Source of the DNA: Clostridiales bacterium
Lineage (GTDB): Bacteria; Bacillota; Clostridia; Christensenellales; CAG-138
Assembly: GCA_004557245.1 (NCBI GenBank)
Contig: SFEL01000014.1
Coordinates: 1 to 64,000 of the forward strand
Direction of reading: 5' to 3'
Length of the DNA: 64,000 nt
This document shows, piece by piece, positions 17,380-25,945 of the stretch. The notes under the pieces were generated by a model. It was not told the DNA's origin. It saw only the letters and a program-made list of their open reading frames with translations, and ran no database searches. Within the stretch, counting starts at the first letter, position 1, and each line of letters starts with the position of its first letter. The position numbers and the translations under genes were made by a program.

Positions 17380-18861
17380 ATGAAGATAGGCTTTGACAAC
17401 CAGAAATACCTTTCCATGCAGTCAGAGCATATTATGGACAGGCTTGCCCAGTTCGGCGGCAAGCTGTATCTGGAGTTTGGCGGAAAGCTCTTCGACGACT
17501 TTCACGCTTCCCGCGTGCTGCCGGGCTTTGAGCCTGACAGCAAGGTGCGCATGCTTCTCCAGCTGAAGGACCAGGCTGAGATAGTCATCGCCATAAACGC
17601 GGCGGATATCGAGAAGAACAAGGTGAGAGGCGATCTGGGCATAACCTACGATCTGGATGTGCTGAGGCTCATAGACGCATTCCGAAGCATAGGCCTGTAC
17701 GTGGGAAGCGTAGTACTCACCCAGTACCGCGGCCAGAGCGCCGCCGGCGTATTCCAGCGCCGTCTGGAGCAGCTGGGAATAAAGGTATACCGTCACTATC
17801 CTATTCCCGGCTATCCCAACGATATAGAAACCATTGTGAGCGACGAGGGATACGGACTCAACGAGTACATTGAGACTACCCGCTCTCTGGTAGTAGTGAC
17901 CGCTCCCGGCCCAGGAAGCGGCAAGATGGCTACCTGCCTTTCACAGCTTTATCATGAGAACAAGAGGGGCATTCGCGCGGGCTATGCCAAGTTCGAGACA
18001 TTCCCCATATGGAACCTGCCTCTCAAGCATCCGGTGAACGTTGCCTACGAGGCAGCCACGGCGGATCTGAACGATGTGAACATGATAGACCCCTTCCATC
18101 TTGAAAACTACGGCGTCACCACCGTCAACTACAACCGGGACGTGGAAATATTCCCGGTGCTCAACGCCATGTTCAGGCAGATATACGGCGAGTCCCCCTA
18201 CAAGTCTCCCACGGACATGGGGGTGAACATGGCGGGAAACTGCATAACGGACGATGAGGTATGCTGCGAGGCCTCCCGTCAGGAGATAATACGCCGCTAC
18301 TACGCCGCCATGTGCTCTGCCCGTCAGGGAATGAGCGACAGCCGGCCTGCTGAAAAGATAAAGCTGCTCATAAACCAGCTTGGCATAACCGTAAAGGACA
18401 GGCCCGTAATAGACGCGGCGGTAGCCCGGGCGGAGCAGACCGGGGAGCCTGCCGCGGCGATACAGCTGCCCGATGGCGAAATAGTCACCGGCAAGACCAC
18501 TAAGCTCCTTGGCGCTTCGGCTGCAGTGCTGCTCAACGCACTCAAGCGTCTCGGCGGGATACAGAAGGATATGCACCTCATATCCCCCATAGTGATAGAG
18601 CCCATACAGGATCTGAAGGTGAATCACCTTGGCAACCACAATCCCCGGCTGCACATGGACGAGGTGCTTATCGCCCTTTCCATATCTGCCGCCACCAACC
18701 CTACCGCCGAGATGGCCATGCGGCAGCTGGATAAGCTCAGGGGTTGTGAAGCTCACTCAACGGTCATACTTTCCGGCGTGGACAGCAGCACCTTCCGCAA
18801 GCTGGGAATAAACGTGACCTGCGAGCCCAAATACCAGACAAAGAAGCTGTATCATAAGTAA
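17380..18861 (+). CDS. DUF1846 family protein
   Basis: This 493-residue protein matches DUF1846 along its whole length: IGFDNQKYLSMQSEHI at the N-terminus, FGGKLYLEFGGKLFDDFHASRVLPGF, then VVVTAPGPGSGKMATCLSQLYHE, a P-loop-like stretch around residue 170. Structures of the family show a two-domain nucleotide-binding-like fold, but no reaction is established. GGGGGAAAAAGGG lies before the ATG. It is monocistronic, with strong promoter and terminator, and its codon use suggests high expression. Confidence 0.9.
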   Translation: MKIGFDNQKYLSMQSEHIMDRLAQFGGKLYLEFGGKLFDDFHASRVLPGFEPDSKVRMLLQLKDQAEIVIAINAADIEKNKVRGDLGITYDLDVLRLIDAFRSIGLYVGSVVLTQYRGQSAAGVFQRRLEQLGIKVYRHYPIPGYPNDIETIVSDEGYGLNEYIETTRSLVVVTAPGPGSGKMATCLSQLYHENKRGIRAGYAKFETFPIWNLPLKHPVNVAYEAATADLNDVNMIDPFHLENYGVTTVNYNRDVEIFPVLNAMFRQIYGESPYKSPTDMGVNMAGNCITDDEVCCEASRQEIIRRYYAAMCSARQGMSDSRPAEKIKLLINQLGITVKDRPVIDAAVARAEQTGEPAAAIQLPDGEIVTGKTTKLLGASAAVLLNALKRLGGIQKDMHLISPIVIEPIQDLKVNHLGNHNPRLHMDEVLIALSISAATNPTAEMAMRQLDKLRGCEAHSTVILSGVDSSTFRKLGINVTCEPKYQTKKLYHK

Positions 18862-18878
18862 AAACAAAAAGAAAAATA

Positions 18879-18912
18879 AAGGAACGACAGCTCACGCCGC
18901 CGTTCCTTTTCT
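18879..18912. terminator. Terminator between DUF1846 gene and ychF
   Basis: AAAGGAACG pairs with CGTTCCTTT around a GC-rich loop, with A and T tracts on either side. It separates two convergent genes. Confidence 0.8.
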
Positions 18913-18923
18913 ATGCCTATTTA

Positions 18924-20012
18924 TCACACGTTAAAACGGAACACCACTATGTCTCCGTCCTGCATGACGTAGTCCTTTCCCTCGCTGCGGATAAGGCCCT
19001 TCTCCTTGCAGGCCGCCATTGTGCCGTGCTCCACCAGCGTGTCGAAGTTTACTACCTCCGCCCTTATGAAGCCCTTTTCAAAGTCGGTATGTATCTTGCC
19101 CGCCGCCTGAGGGGTCTTGGTGCCTTTGACGATCGTCCATGCCCTTACCTCCTTGGGGCCGGCGGTGAGATAGCTTATGAGGCCCAACAGGGAGTAGCAC
19201 TCCTTTATCAGCTTATCCAGGCCGCTTTCGCCTATGCCCATCTCCCTGAGGAAGTCCTGCTTTTCCTCGGGGGAAAGCTCGGATATCTCCTCTTCTACCT
19301 TTGCGCATATGGTCAGGGCGCCTGCCTGCTCGGCGGCTGCCGCCCTGTACAGTGCGTCTACCTGGGGCAGGTCACGGCCGATATCGTCCTCGGATATATT
19401 GGCCACATATATGACGGGCTTGGAGGTGAGCAGGAACAGGCCATCAACGTATTCCCTTTCGTCCTCCGTTAGCTCCATGCTGCGCACCGGCTTGCCGGAT
19501 TCCAGATGGGACTTTATGCGCCTGAGGAACTCCACCTCGGCCAGCAGCTTCTTGTCGCCGGACTTGCTGTTCTTTTCGGCCTTCTCTATGCGCTTGTCCA
19601 TGGTATCCATGTCAGCGAATATCAGCTCTATATTTATGGTTTCCATGTCGCGGACGGGGTCTACAGAGCCGTCGACGTGGACTATGTTCTCATCCTCGAA
19701 GCAGCGCACTACGTGAACTATGGCGTCCACCTCCCGTATATGGGAAAGGAACTTGTTGCCCAGACCCTCGCCCCTGTATGCGCCCCGCACAAGGCCCGCT
19801 ATGTCCACGAACTCTATTGCGGTGGGGGTGTATTTTTCGGGGTGGTACATTTCGGCCAGCACGTCCAGACGGCTGTCCGGCACCGCTACCACGCCCACGT
19901 TGGGCTCTATGGTACAGAAGGGGTAATTGGCGGCCTGTGCCCCCGCCTGAGTTATGGCATTGAAAAGTGTGCTTTTGCCTACGTTAGGAAGTCCTACTAC
20001 TCCGAGCTTCAT
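18924..20012 (-). CDS. ychF: Redox-regulated ATPase YchF (Obg-like)
   Basis: This 362-residue protein has G1 GLPNVGKSTLFNAIT, the NYPFCTIEPNVG switch, G3 DIAGLVRGA, and a C-terminal TGS domain with KGTKTPQAAGKIHTDFEKGF and the end DGDIVVFRF. YchF hydrolyses ATP rather than GTP and associates with ribosomes; it affects stress responses. Length is typical. It is monocistronic and divergent from tilS. Confidence 0.97.
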   Translation of the reverse strand: MKLGVVGLPNVGKSTLFNAITQAGAQAANYPFCTIEPNVGVVAVPDSRLDVLAEMYHPEKYTPTAIEFVDIAGLVRGAYRGEGLGNKFLSHIREVDAIVHVVRCFEDENIVHVDGSVDPVRDMETINIELIFADMDTMDKRIEKAEKNSKSGDKKLLAEVEFLRRIKSHLESGKPVRSMELTEDEREYVDGLFLLTSKPVIYVANISEDDIGRDLPQVDALYRAAAAEQAGALTICAKVEEEISELSPEEKQDFLREMGIGESGLDKLIKECYSLLGLISYLTAGPKEVRAWTIVKGTKTPQAAGKIHTDFEKGFIRAEVVNFDTLVEHGTMAACKEKGLIRSEGKDYVMQDGDIVVFRFNV

Positions 20013-20129
20013 ATGCTTTATCTTCTCCCGACGGTGAATTTATAAGGGTATGTACCTGCTGGTACTTAATAATTATATGTTCCCTCCTGCGCCTTGTCAA
20101 ACCGATGCAGGGGGGATATACTTATTTAT

Positions 20130-21476
20130 ATGGAAAAACTCGAAAGCAAAGTAAAAAACGCCATAGACAAATACGGCCTCATAAATAAGAACGAGAGGGT
20201 GCTGGTGGGCCTGAGCGGCGGCGCGGATTCGGTGGCGCTGCTGCATGTGCTGCTGAAAATAGCGCCGGAGCGGGGCTTTGAGCTTTGCGCAGCCCACCTC
20301 AACCACGGTATAAGGGGGGCGGAGGCGTATCACGACCAGCGCTTCGCCGAGGAGCTGTGCGGACGGCTGGGGGTGCCGCTCGTCTGCGAAGGGCTGGATA
20401 TACCCGGTATAGCCAGGGCGGAGGGCAAGACGCTGGAGCAGGCGGCGAGGGAGAAGCGCTATGAATTCTTCCATAGGGCCGCGAAAGAACTTGGCGCGGA
20501 TAAAATAGCCGTCGCCCATCACATGGACGATCAGGCGGAGAGCATAATGCTGCACCTCATACGGGGCAGCGGCCTGAAGGGGCTCATGGGCATGGAGCCT
20601 GCCTACGGCAATATAATACGCCCGCTGCTCTGGGCCAGAAGGCGGGAAATAGAGGAATACGCAGCGGATAACGGCCTGAGCTACTGCAACGACAGCACCA
20701 ACCTTGAGCGGGACGCCAGCCGGAACAGGATACGCCTCGATCTTATCCCCTACATTCAGGATAACCTGAACCCGTGCTTTGTGGAGGGCCTGTGTTCCAT
20801 GGGCGAGCTGCTGCGGCAGGACGAGGAATATCTGGACGGGCTGGCCCGCAACGCGCTCAGGGATGCAAAGACAGAGGAAGGCTACGACAGGGCTAAGCTG
20901 GCTGCGCTGCCGCTGCCCCTAAAGAGCCGGGCCATACGCATTGCGGTGTTCGAGGCAGGGGCCACGGCGGATGTAGAGCGCTGCCACATAGAGCGCATAA
21001 TGGACATGCTTACGGCAAAAACCGGTGCCCATGCGGATATACCTCACATAAGCGCATGGGTGAGCTATGGCAGCATCTGCTTTGGAATCCGGCAAAATGC
21101 CAATGAAGTGGACGTGCCCTTCAATATTGAGGGGAAAACCCGGTTTGCCGGAGGTTTTTTCTTTGCAGAAGCTGTCGAAGGTGGTATAATAAAAAACAAT
21201 ACTGTCGCCTATATTGACAGGGACAAGCTGCCTGCCGGCCTCAGGGTGCGTACCCGGAGAGATGGGGACAGGTTTCAGCTCATAGGCTCGGGCGGCAGAA
21301 AGAAACTCAAGGACTTTTTCATAGACAGAAAAGTGCCGAGGGATCAACGAAATATGCCCATACTCTTTTCGGGAAGCGATGCCCTGTTCATACCGGGCTA
21401 CGGTATTTCCGATAAGGTAAAGGTGGACGAAAACACGAAACGGGTGCTTCGTGTAACGTACGTTGCGGAGCAGTAA
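20130..21476 (+). CDS. tilS: tRNA(Ile)-lysidine synthetase
   Basis: This 448-residue protein has the PP-loop LSGGADSVALLHVL near residue 28 and the family motif AAHLNHGIRGAEA, HHMDDQAES and the NDSTN region, with a C-terminal TilS substrate-binding domain. It converts C34 of a tRNA-Ile (CAU) to lysidine so that it reads AUA. This is notable because genes here use ATA as a main Ile codon. I chose the ATG at 20130, with a GGGGGAT site upstream. It is followed closely by hpt, the usual partner in Firmicutes; ftsH does not follow. Confidence 0.95.
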   Translation: MEKLESKVKNAIDKYGLINKNERVLVGLSGGADSVALLHVLLKIAPERGFELCAAHLNHGIRGAEAYHDQRFAEELCGRLGVPLVCEGLDIPGIARAEGKTLEQAAREKRYEFFHRAAKELGADKIAVAHHMDDQAESIMLHLIRGSGLKGLMGMEPAYGNIIRPLLWARRREIEEYAADNGLSYCNDSTNLERDASRNRIRLDLIPYIQDNLNPCFVEGLCSMGELLRQDEEYLDGLARNALRDAKTEEGYDRAKLAALPLPLKSRAIRIAVFEAGATADVERCHIERIMDMLTAKTGAHADIPHISAWVSYGSICFGIRQNANEVDVPFNIEGKTRFAGGFFFAEAVEGGIIKNNTVAYIDRDKLPAGLRVRTRRDGDRFQLIGSGGRKKLKDFFIDRKVPRDQRNMPILFSGSDALFIPGYGISDKVKVDENTKRVLRVTYVAEQ

Positions 21477-21509
21477 ACAAAAAATTTTTAAAATAACCGG
21501 GGGTTCAAC

Positions 21510-22064
21510 ATGGCAGAAAAGACCGATCTTAATAAGGTAGTGGATAAGGTGCTGGTAAGCGAGGAGGAACTGCAAAGGCGCATAGCCGAGCTGGGCGCTC
21601 AGCTTTCGGAGGATTACGAGGGCAAGGACGTGATATGCGTCTGCATACTCAGGGGCGCCGTCCACTTCTTTTCCGACCTTGTGCGGCATATGACTTGTAT
21701 GACAGAGCTGGACTTCATGTCCATATCCAGCTACGGCAACGGAAAGAGGACCTCCGGAATAGTGCGCATAGCCAAGGATATGGATACCAGCATAACCGGC
21801 CGCCACGTGCTCATAATCGAGGACATAATGGACAGCGGCCATACCCTTAAGCACCTTAAGAAGGTACTGGAGGCAAGAGAGCCCGCGTCCCTTAAAATAT
21901 GCTGCCTGCTGGATAAGCCTTCCCGCAGAGAATGCGATATCACACCGGACTATACCGGCTTCGTCATACCCAACGAATTCGTGTTGGGCTACGGGTTGGA
22001 CTTCAACAACTTCTACCGCAACCTGCCCTACGTGGGAGTTCTCAAGCCGGAATATTACGAATAA
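21510..22064 (+). CDS. hpt: Hypoxanthine phosphoribosyltransferase
   Basis: This 184-residue enzyme has the PRPP-binding loop VLIIEDIMDSGHTL and the flexible loop SISSYGNGKRTSG. It salvages hypoxanthine, and usually guanine, to IMP and GMP. It follows tilS by 33 bp in a common Firmicute operon order. The purine nucleoside phosphorylase at 52015 would supply its base substrates. Confidence 0.95.
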   Translation: MAEKTDLNKVVDKVLVSEEELQRRIAELGAQLSEDYEGKDVICVCILRGAVHFFSDLVRHMTCMTELDFMSISSYGNGKRTSGIVRIAKDMDTSITGRHVLIIEDIMDSGHTLKHLKKVLEAREPASLKICCLLDKPSRRECDITPDYTGFVIPNEFVLGYGLDFNNFYRNLPYVGVLKPEYYE

Positions 22065-22180
22065 TAAAATTACGTAAATTCATAATTTGTTAATAAAATC
22101 GTGGTTGGCCGCTTGTTGACAAAGCGCCAATCATGACGCAAAATGTATAAATCAACATATTGGATCGATAGGTAAGAAGT

Positions 22181-22945
22181 ATGAATAAGGAAGAGGAACG
22201 GATAAACGAGCTGGAAGAAAAGCTCTGGCAAAGCCAAGCGAAAGCCGGAAAGGCTCAGGAAGCTGTGGACAAGGCCCAAAGCACCCTCAGAACCGTAAAG
22301 GATATGGGTGCGGCGGAAACCGTAATAACCGCAGCGGAGCAGGCCTTTGAAGCGGCAGAGGCCGACCTCGCCCATGCCGAGGAGGATATAATAAAGGCAG
22401 AGGAGGAGCTGAAGGAGGCCAGGGAAGTTCAGGAGGACGAGACGGAGGAGCTCAAAGACGCAGCCGGGGACCAGCAGCCCAAAAAGAAGGGTAAGGCCGG
22501 CCTTGTCATAGGCATAATAGCCGCGGTGGCCCTTATAGGCGCGGGCGGATGGTATTATTATACAAACTTTATACAGGGCGCAAAGCAGAACGAAGAGCCC
22601 GTAGCAGATAGCCAGCCTCTGGAGATGCCGGACCTCACATACGAAGTTGCTGACGTAGCTCAGAGCATACTTAAAAATAAGGGCATCGATGCCGACATAC
22701 TGTTCGTATCCTCCGAGAAGGTGCCAAAGGGTCTGGTCGCCCTGCAAAGCGTAAGTGCGGGACAGGAGATAGACGGCGACGAAAAGGTGACGGTGTACAT
22801 AAGCCTGGGTCCCGCTCCCACGCCCACCCCGGAGCCCAGCCCCCTGCCTACTCCTACGCCAAAGGCCAGCCCCAAACCCCGCAGGACCAAGATACCCGAG
22901 ATAGTAATACCTCAGCCTGTAGTGACGCCCTGCCCCGTTGGGTGA
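22181..22945 (+). CDS. Coiled-coil membrane protein with extracellular PASTA domain
   Basis: This 254-residue protein has a charged coiled coil (about residues 1-95, rich in E, K and A), one membrane helix (LVIGIIAAVALIGAGGWYYY, about 109-128) and an outside PASTA domain (about 148-212, MPDLTYEVADVAQSILKNKG ... KVTVYISLG). The tail is Pro/Thr-rich. PASTA domains bind peptidoglycan or muropeptides, usually on Ser/Thr kinases or PBPs; no kinase domain is present here. The cytoplasmic coil suggests a scaffold or signal link. Function not established. Confidence 0.8.
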   Translation: MNKEEERINELEEKLWQSQAKAGKAQEAVDKAQSTLRTVKDMGAAETVITAAEQAFEAAEADLAHAEEDIIKAEEELKEAREVQEDETEELKDAAGDQQPKKKGKAGLVIGIIAAVALIGAGGWYYYTNFIQGAKQNEEPVADSQPLEMPDLTYEVADVAQSILKNKGIDADILFVSSEKVPKGLVALQSVSAGQEIDGDEKVTVYISLGPAPTPTPEPSPLPTPTPKASPKPRRTKIPEIVIPQPVVTPCPVG

Positions 22946-23052
22946 GGAGGCTAACCTTGACAGCCGGTTCGGCTGTGAGAGGGCGGAAGCCCAGGCAATG
23001 CAAATGCGGAAACCAAGGAAACATATAAAGCAACATATAAGGAGAAGATACC

Positions 23053-24252
23053 ATGAAGAAGTTGTCCCTGATAATGGCTGTGCTGATGGCAATAGGCCTG
23101 TTCGCCGGCTGTGCGCAGCAGGAGAACGCCGAGCAGCTCCCCGGCGATGAAGAAGCTCCCGCCAAGGAATATCAGTATATCACTGCCGACGAAGTAAAGA
23201 CAATGATAGAGAATGGTGACGAAAAGGTCATAGTTGATATACAGCCTGAGGAGTACTACGCCCAGGGCCATCTGCCCACCGCCATCGCCACCTACGCATA
23301 TCCCGCGGATACAGGCGAGCTCAAGGCTAAGCTGGATACCGCCCTCGAAAAGATAGATGAGAAGGAAGGCCCCGTCATTATAGTGGGCCTGGGCGGCAAG
23401 ACCGGCGCGGAAAACGCCTACGACTACTATGCGGAAAAGGGCGTTGACGAGAGCAGGCTGAGGATACTTGAGGGCGGCCAGATGAGCTGGCCTTATGAGG
23501 AGCTCAAGTGGTACAACATAGATTATCTCTATATCGCTCCCGACGATCTGGTAAAGCTGCTTGACGAAAACAAGAACGTCATGCTTATAGATATCCGTCA
23601 GAGCGAATATTACAACGCCGGCCACCTGCCCGGCTCCATACCCACCTATTCTTTCCCCAATACAAACAAGGAACAGTGGGACGCTCTGGACGAGCTGAAC
23701 GAGCAGATAGAAAAGACACTTGACCCCATAGTGCTGATCTGCATGAGCGGCACCAATGGCGCGTATAACGCCATCAACCACTGGGCTACCAAGGGCATAG
23801 ATCCCCGCAAGTTCTACGTACTTGAGGGCGGCGGCACCAACTGGCCTTATGGGGATATGCTGGAAGTGACCCCCAATTACCAGTACATCACCCCTGATGA
23901 GCTCAAGACCAAGATCGAGGCCAAGGAGGATATGCTGCTGCTCTCCGTACAGACCAGAGAAAGCTACAAGGAAGATGGCCATCTGGCAGGCTCCATAGAA
24001 ACCAAGGCGTATCCTGCCAATACCGAGGACCTTCGCAAGAGACTGGATAAGGTAACGGATAAGCTTACCGAGAACGACCTGCCTATATATGTGATGTGCA
24101 TGGAAGGCAAGGGCGGCGCGGAGAACGCCATAAGCTACTATGTAAACGAGAAAAAGATCGACCAGACCCGCTTCTATATTATCGAGGGCGGCATAAAGGG
24201 CTGGCCCTTCCCGGAGATGCTGGAAAGCAGCAAGACAGAAGCAGAAGAATAA
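23053..24252 (+). CDS. Lipoprotein with three rhodanese-like domains
   Basis: This 399-residue protein has a lipoprotein signal ending in LFAGC (Cys20) and three tandem rhodanese-like domains (about 38-145, 152-262, 277-385). Each carries a VxIDIxxxEYYxxGHLPGxIxxxxFPxx-type core. In the active loop, domains 2 and 3 keep a Cys (ICMSGTNG, MCMEGKGG), while domain 1 has GLGGKTG without Cys. It may carry or sense sulfane sulfur outside the membrane; inactive rhodanese domains also serve in binding. AAGGAG precedes the ATG. Confidence 0.85.
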   Translation: MKKLSLIMAVLMAIGLFAGCAQQENAEQLPGDEEAPAKEYQYITADEVKTMIENGDEKVIVDIQPEEYYAQGHLPTAIATYAYPADTGELKAKLDTALEKIDEKEGPVIIVGLGGKTGAENAYDYYAEKGVDESRLRILEGGQMSWPYEELKWYNIDYLYIAPDDLVKLLDENKNVMLIDIRQSEYYNAGHLPGSIPTYSFPNTNKEQWDALDELNEQIEKTLDPIVLICMSGTNGAYNAINHWATKGIDPRKFYVLEGGGTNWPYGDMLEVTPNYQYITPDELKTKIEAKEDMLLLSVQTRESYKEDGHLAGSIETKAYPANTEDLRKRLDKVTDKLTENDLPIYVMCMEGKGGAENAISYYVNEKKIDQTRFYIIEGGIKGWPFPEMLESSKTEAEE

Positions 24253-24265
24253 TACGGCTGAATAT

Positions 24266-24291
24266 AACTGCCCCGGGCGACCGGGGCAGTT
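24266..24291 (+). terminator. Hairpin after the rhodanese lipoprotein gene
   Basis: AACTGCCCC pairs with GGGGCAGTT around an 8-base loop, 14 bp after the stop codon. There is no clean T run. Confidence 0.5.
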
Positions 24292-24309
24292 AGTGTATCG
24301 AAAAGGCCA

Positions 24310-24504
24310 GTCTGTCAAAAAACCCCGGGGTTGATAAGGGGCCGCAGCCCCTTATTTTTAATCCGGCTCTGACGACATGTGCGTCAGAACGGATGAAAAC
24401 CTAGAGGTTTTCGCACCTTTCGGGTTTTGCCGCCCGGGAGCGAATGCGAGAGGCAAAACCCATAAAACTCGAAAAAGTGGCGTTTAGCCACTTTTTCGAC
24501 AGTC
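24310..24504 (+). repeat. Multi-hairpin interspersed repeat, copy 2 (family A)
   Basis: This is the cleanest copy. It starts GTCTGTCAAAAAACCCC and ends GCCACTTTTTCGACAGTC, so its ends form an imperfect inverted repeat (CTGTCRAAAAA / TTTTTCGACAG). Inside are the five hairpins AAGGGG/CCCCTT, TCTGACG/CGTCAGA, GAAAACC/GGTTTTC, GGGTTTTGCC/GGCAAAACCC and AAAAAGTGGC/GCCACTTTTT. A separate hairpin, GCGGCGCACCC/GGGTGCGCCGC, follows at 24509-24534. It sits between convergent genes. Confidence 0.88.
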
Positions 24505-24551
24505 GCAAGCGGCGCACCCGAAAGGGTGCGCCGCCTGCATAAACGTTGTTA

Positions 24552-25799
24552 TTATTTCGCCTGAATTTTCTTCAGCCTTGCGAAGCGGGGCAGGCCGTTC
24601 TCAAGGGGGCGATCCGGGGTTCCCTGAATGAGGGGCAGGGCGTAGTCAATGAATTCCTTGTTCACGTTGTTGCCCTCGCGGTTGATCCATTCAAGGGGAA
24701 CCTTCTTTTCGGTGTTGGCAACATCGGTAAGGTCCATGAGCTTTATGCCGCAGACGTAGTTGCCCTTTTCATCGTATTTGCGCTCAAAGCCTACCATCTT
24801 GTCGGTGGTGCCGGATATGGCCTCCAGTACGGCGGTCTTGCCGGAGAGGAAGGATTCTTGGATATCGGTGAGGGAGGCTAGGTGCGCGCCGCAGCGCTGC
24901 ATCAGAGAGAATTCTATGCCGCGGACCTTGCAGCCCATGGTGCCCTTGATGTAGTTGGCGAGGTAGGCGGCCAGGCCGCCCAGCTGCTTGTGGCCGAAGG
25001 CGTCCACGGGGGCGTTTTCCGCGCCGTATTCGGCGATGAGCTTGCCGGTGGAATCGTGTATACCCTCGGATACGGCGACTATGCACTTGCCGCTCCTGAC
25101 GTATACGGCTTTTACGTCCTCCACGAACTTATTAAGGTCAAAGTCGCGCTCCGGCAGGTAGATGAGGTCGGGACCTTCGCCGCTTATATTGGCAAGGGAG
25201 GAGGCTGCGGTGAGCCAGCCGGCGTGGCGGCCCATTATCTCGATGACGCATACCATTCCGGTGTCGTAAACGCGGGCGTCCCTATATATCTCCATGCAGG
25301 TGGTGGCCACATACTTGGCGGCGGAAGCATAGCCGGGGCAGTGGTCGGTGCCGAACAGGTCGTTGTCTATTGTCTTAGGCACGCCCATTATGCGGCACTC
25401 GTAGCCCACGGACTGCATGTATTTGGATATCTTGTTGCAGGTGTCCATGGAGTCGTTGCCGCCGTTGTAGAAGAAGTAGCGCACGTCGTACTTCTTGAAT
25501 ATCTCCAGAATGCGCTTGTAATCAGAGTCGTCCTCGGCGCTGTCCTTGAGCTTGTAGCGGCAGGAGCCCAGAGCGGAGGATGGGGTGTAGAGCAGGTATT
25601 CGAGTTCCTTTGCGTCCTCCTGGCCCATATCGTAGAGCACGTCGTCCAACACGCCCTTTATGCCGTGGGCCGCGCCGTATACCTTGGTAATGCAGCCGGA
25701 ATCAAGCGCGGTGCGGATAACGCCGTAAGCGCTGGCGTTTATTACAGAAGTGGGGCCGCCGGACTGGCCTATTATGCATGCGCCTTTAAGCTGTGACAT
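24552..25799 (-). CDS. pfp: 6-phosphofructokinase, PPi-dependent type
   Basis: This 415-residue enzyme has an N-terminal IGQSGGPTSVINAS, an active-site PKTIDNDL and GRHAGWLTAA. The Lys in PKTIDND is typical of PPi-using enzymes. The phosphoryl-donor loop reads GGNDSMDT, where ATP enzymes have GGDGS and many PPi enzymes GGDD, so the donor is inferred. It converts fructose-6-phosphate to fructose-1,6-bisphosphate reversibly if PPi is used, saving ATP in glycolysis. Start MSQLKGA has a GGAGGTATC site upstream. Monocistronic. Confidence 0.9.
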   Translation of the reverse strand: MSQLKGACIIGQSGGPTSVINASAYGVIRTALDSGCITKVYGAAHGIKGVLDDVLYDMGQEDAKELEYLLYTPSSALGSCRYKLKDSAEDDSDYKRILEIFKKYDVRYFFYNGGNDSMDTCNKISKYMQSVGYECRIMGVPKTIDNDLFGTDHCPGYASAAKYVATTCMEIYRDARVYDTGMVCVIEIMGRHAGWLTAASSLANISGEGPDLIYLPERDFDLNKFVEDVKAVYVRSGKCIVAVSEGIHDSTGKLIAEYGAENAPVDAFGHKQLGGLAAYLANYIKGTMGCKVRGIEFSLMQRCGAHLASLTDIQESFLSGKTAVLEAISGTTDKMVGFERKYDEKGNYVCGIKLMDLTDVANTEKKVPLEWINREGNNVNKEFIDYALPLIQGTPDRPLENGLPRFARLKKIQAK

Positions 25800-25853
25800 T
25801 TATGATACCTCCAGAATTAAAATTCAAAAACTTTTCAGTCAGCATTATACCAT

Positions 25854-25889
25854 AAAAAAAGCCCGGTGAGTATTGTGCTCCGGGCTTTT
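25854..25889 (-). terminator. Terminator after the dicarboxylate symporter gene
   Basis: AAAAGCCCGG and CCGGGCTTTT form the stem. On the minus strand it continues into T7, so it ends transcription from the DAACS gene before pfp. Confidence 0.85.
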
Positions 25890-25945
25890 GACTATGATTT
25901 CACATTCGGTGTTTGCCGTGCAGGACAATTGCCTCAAAGCGGACC

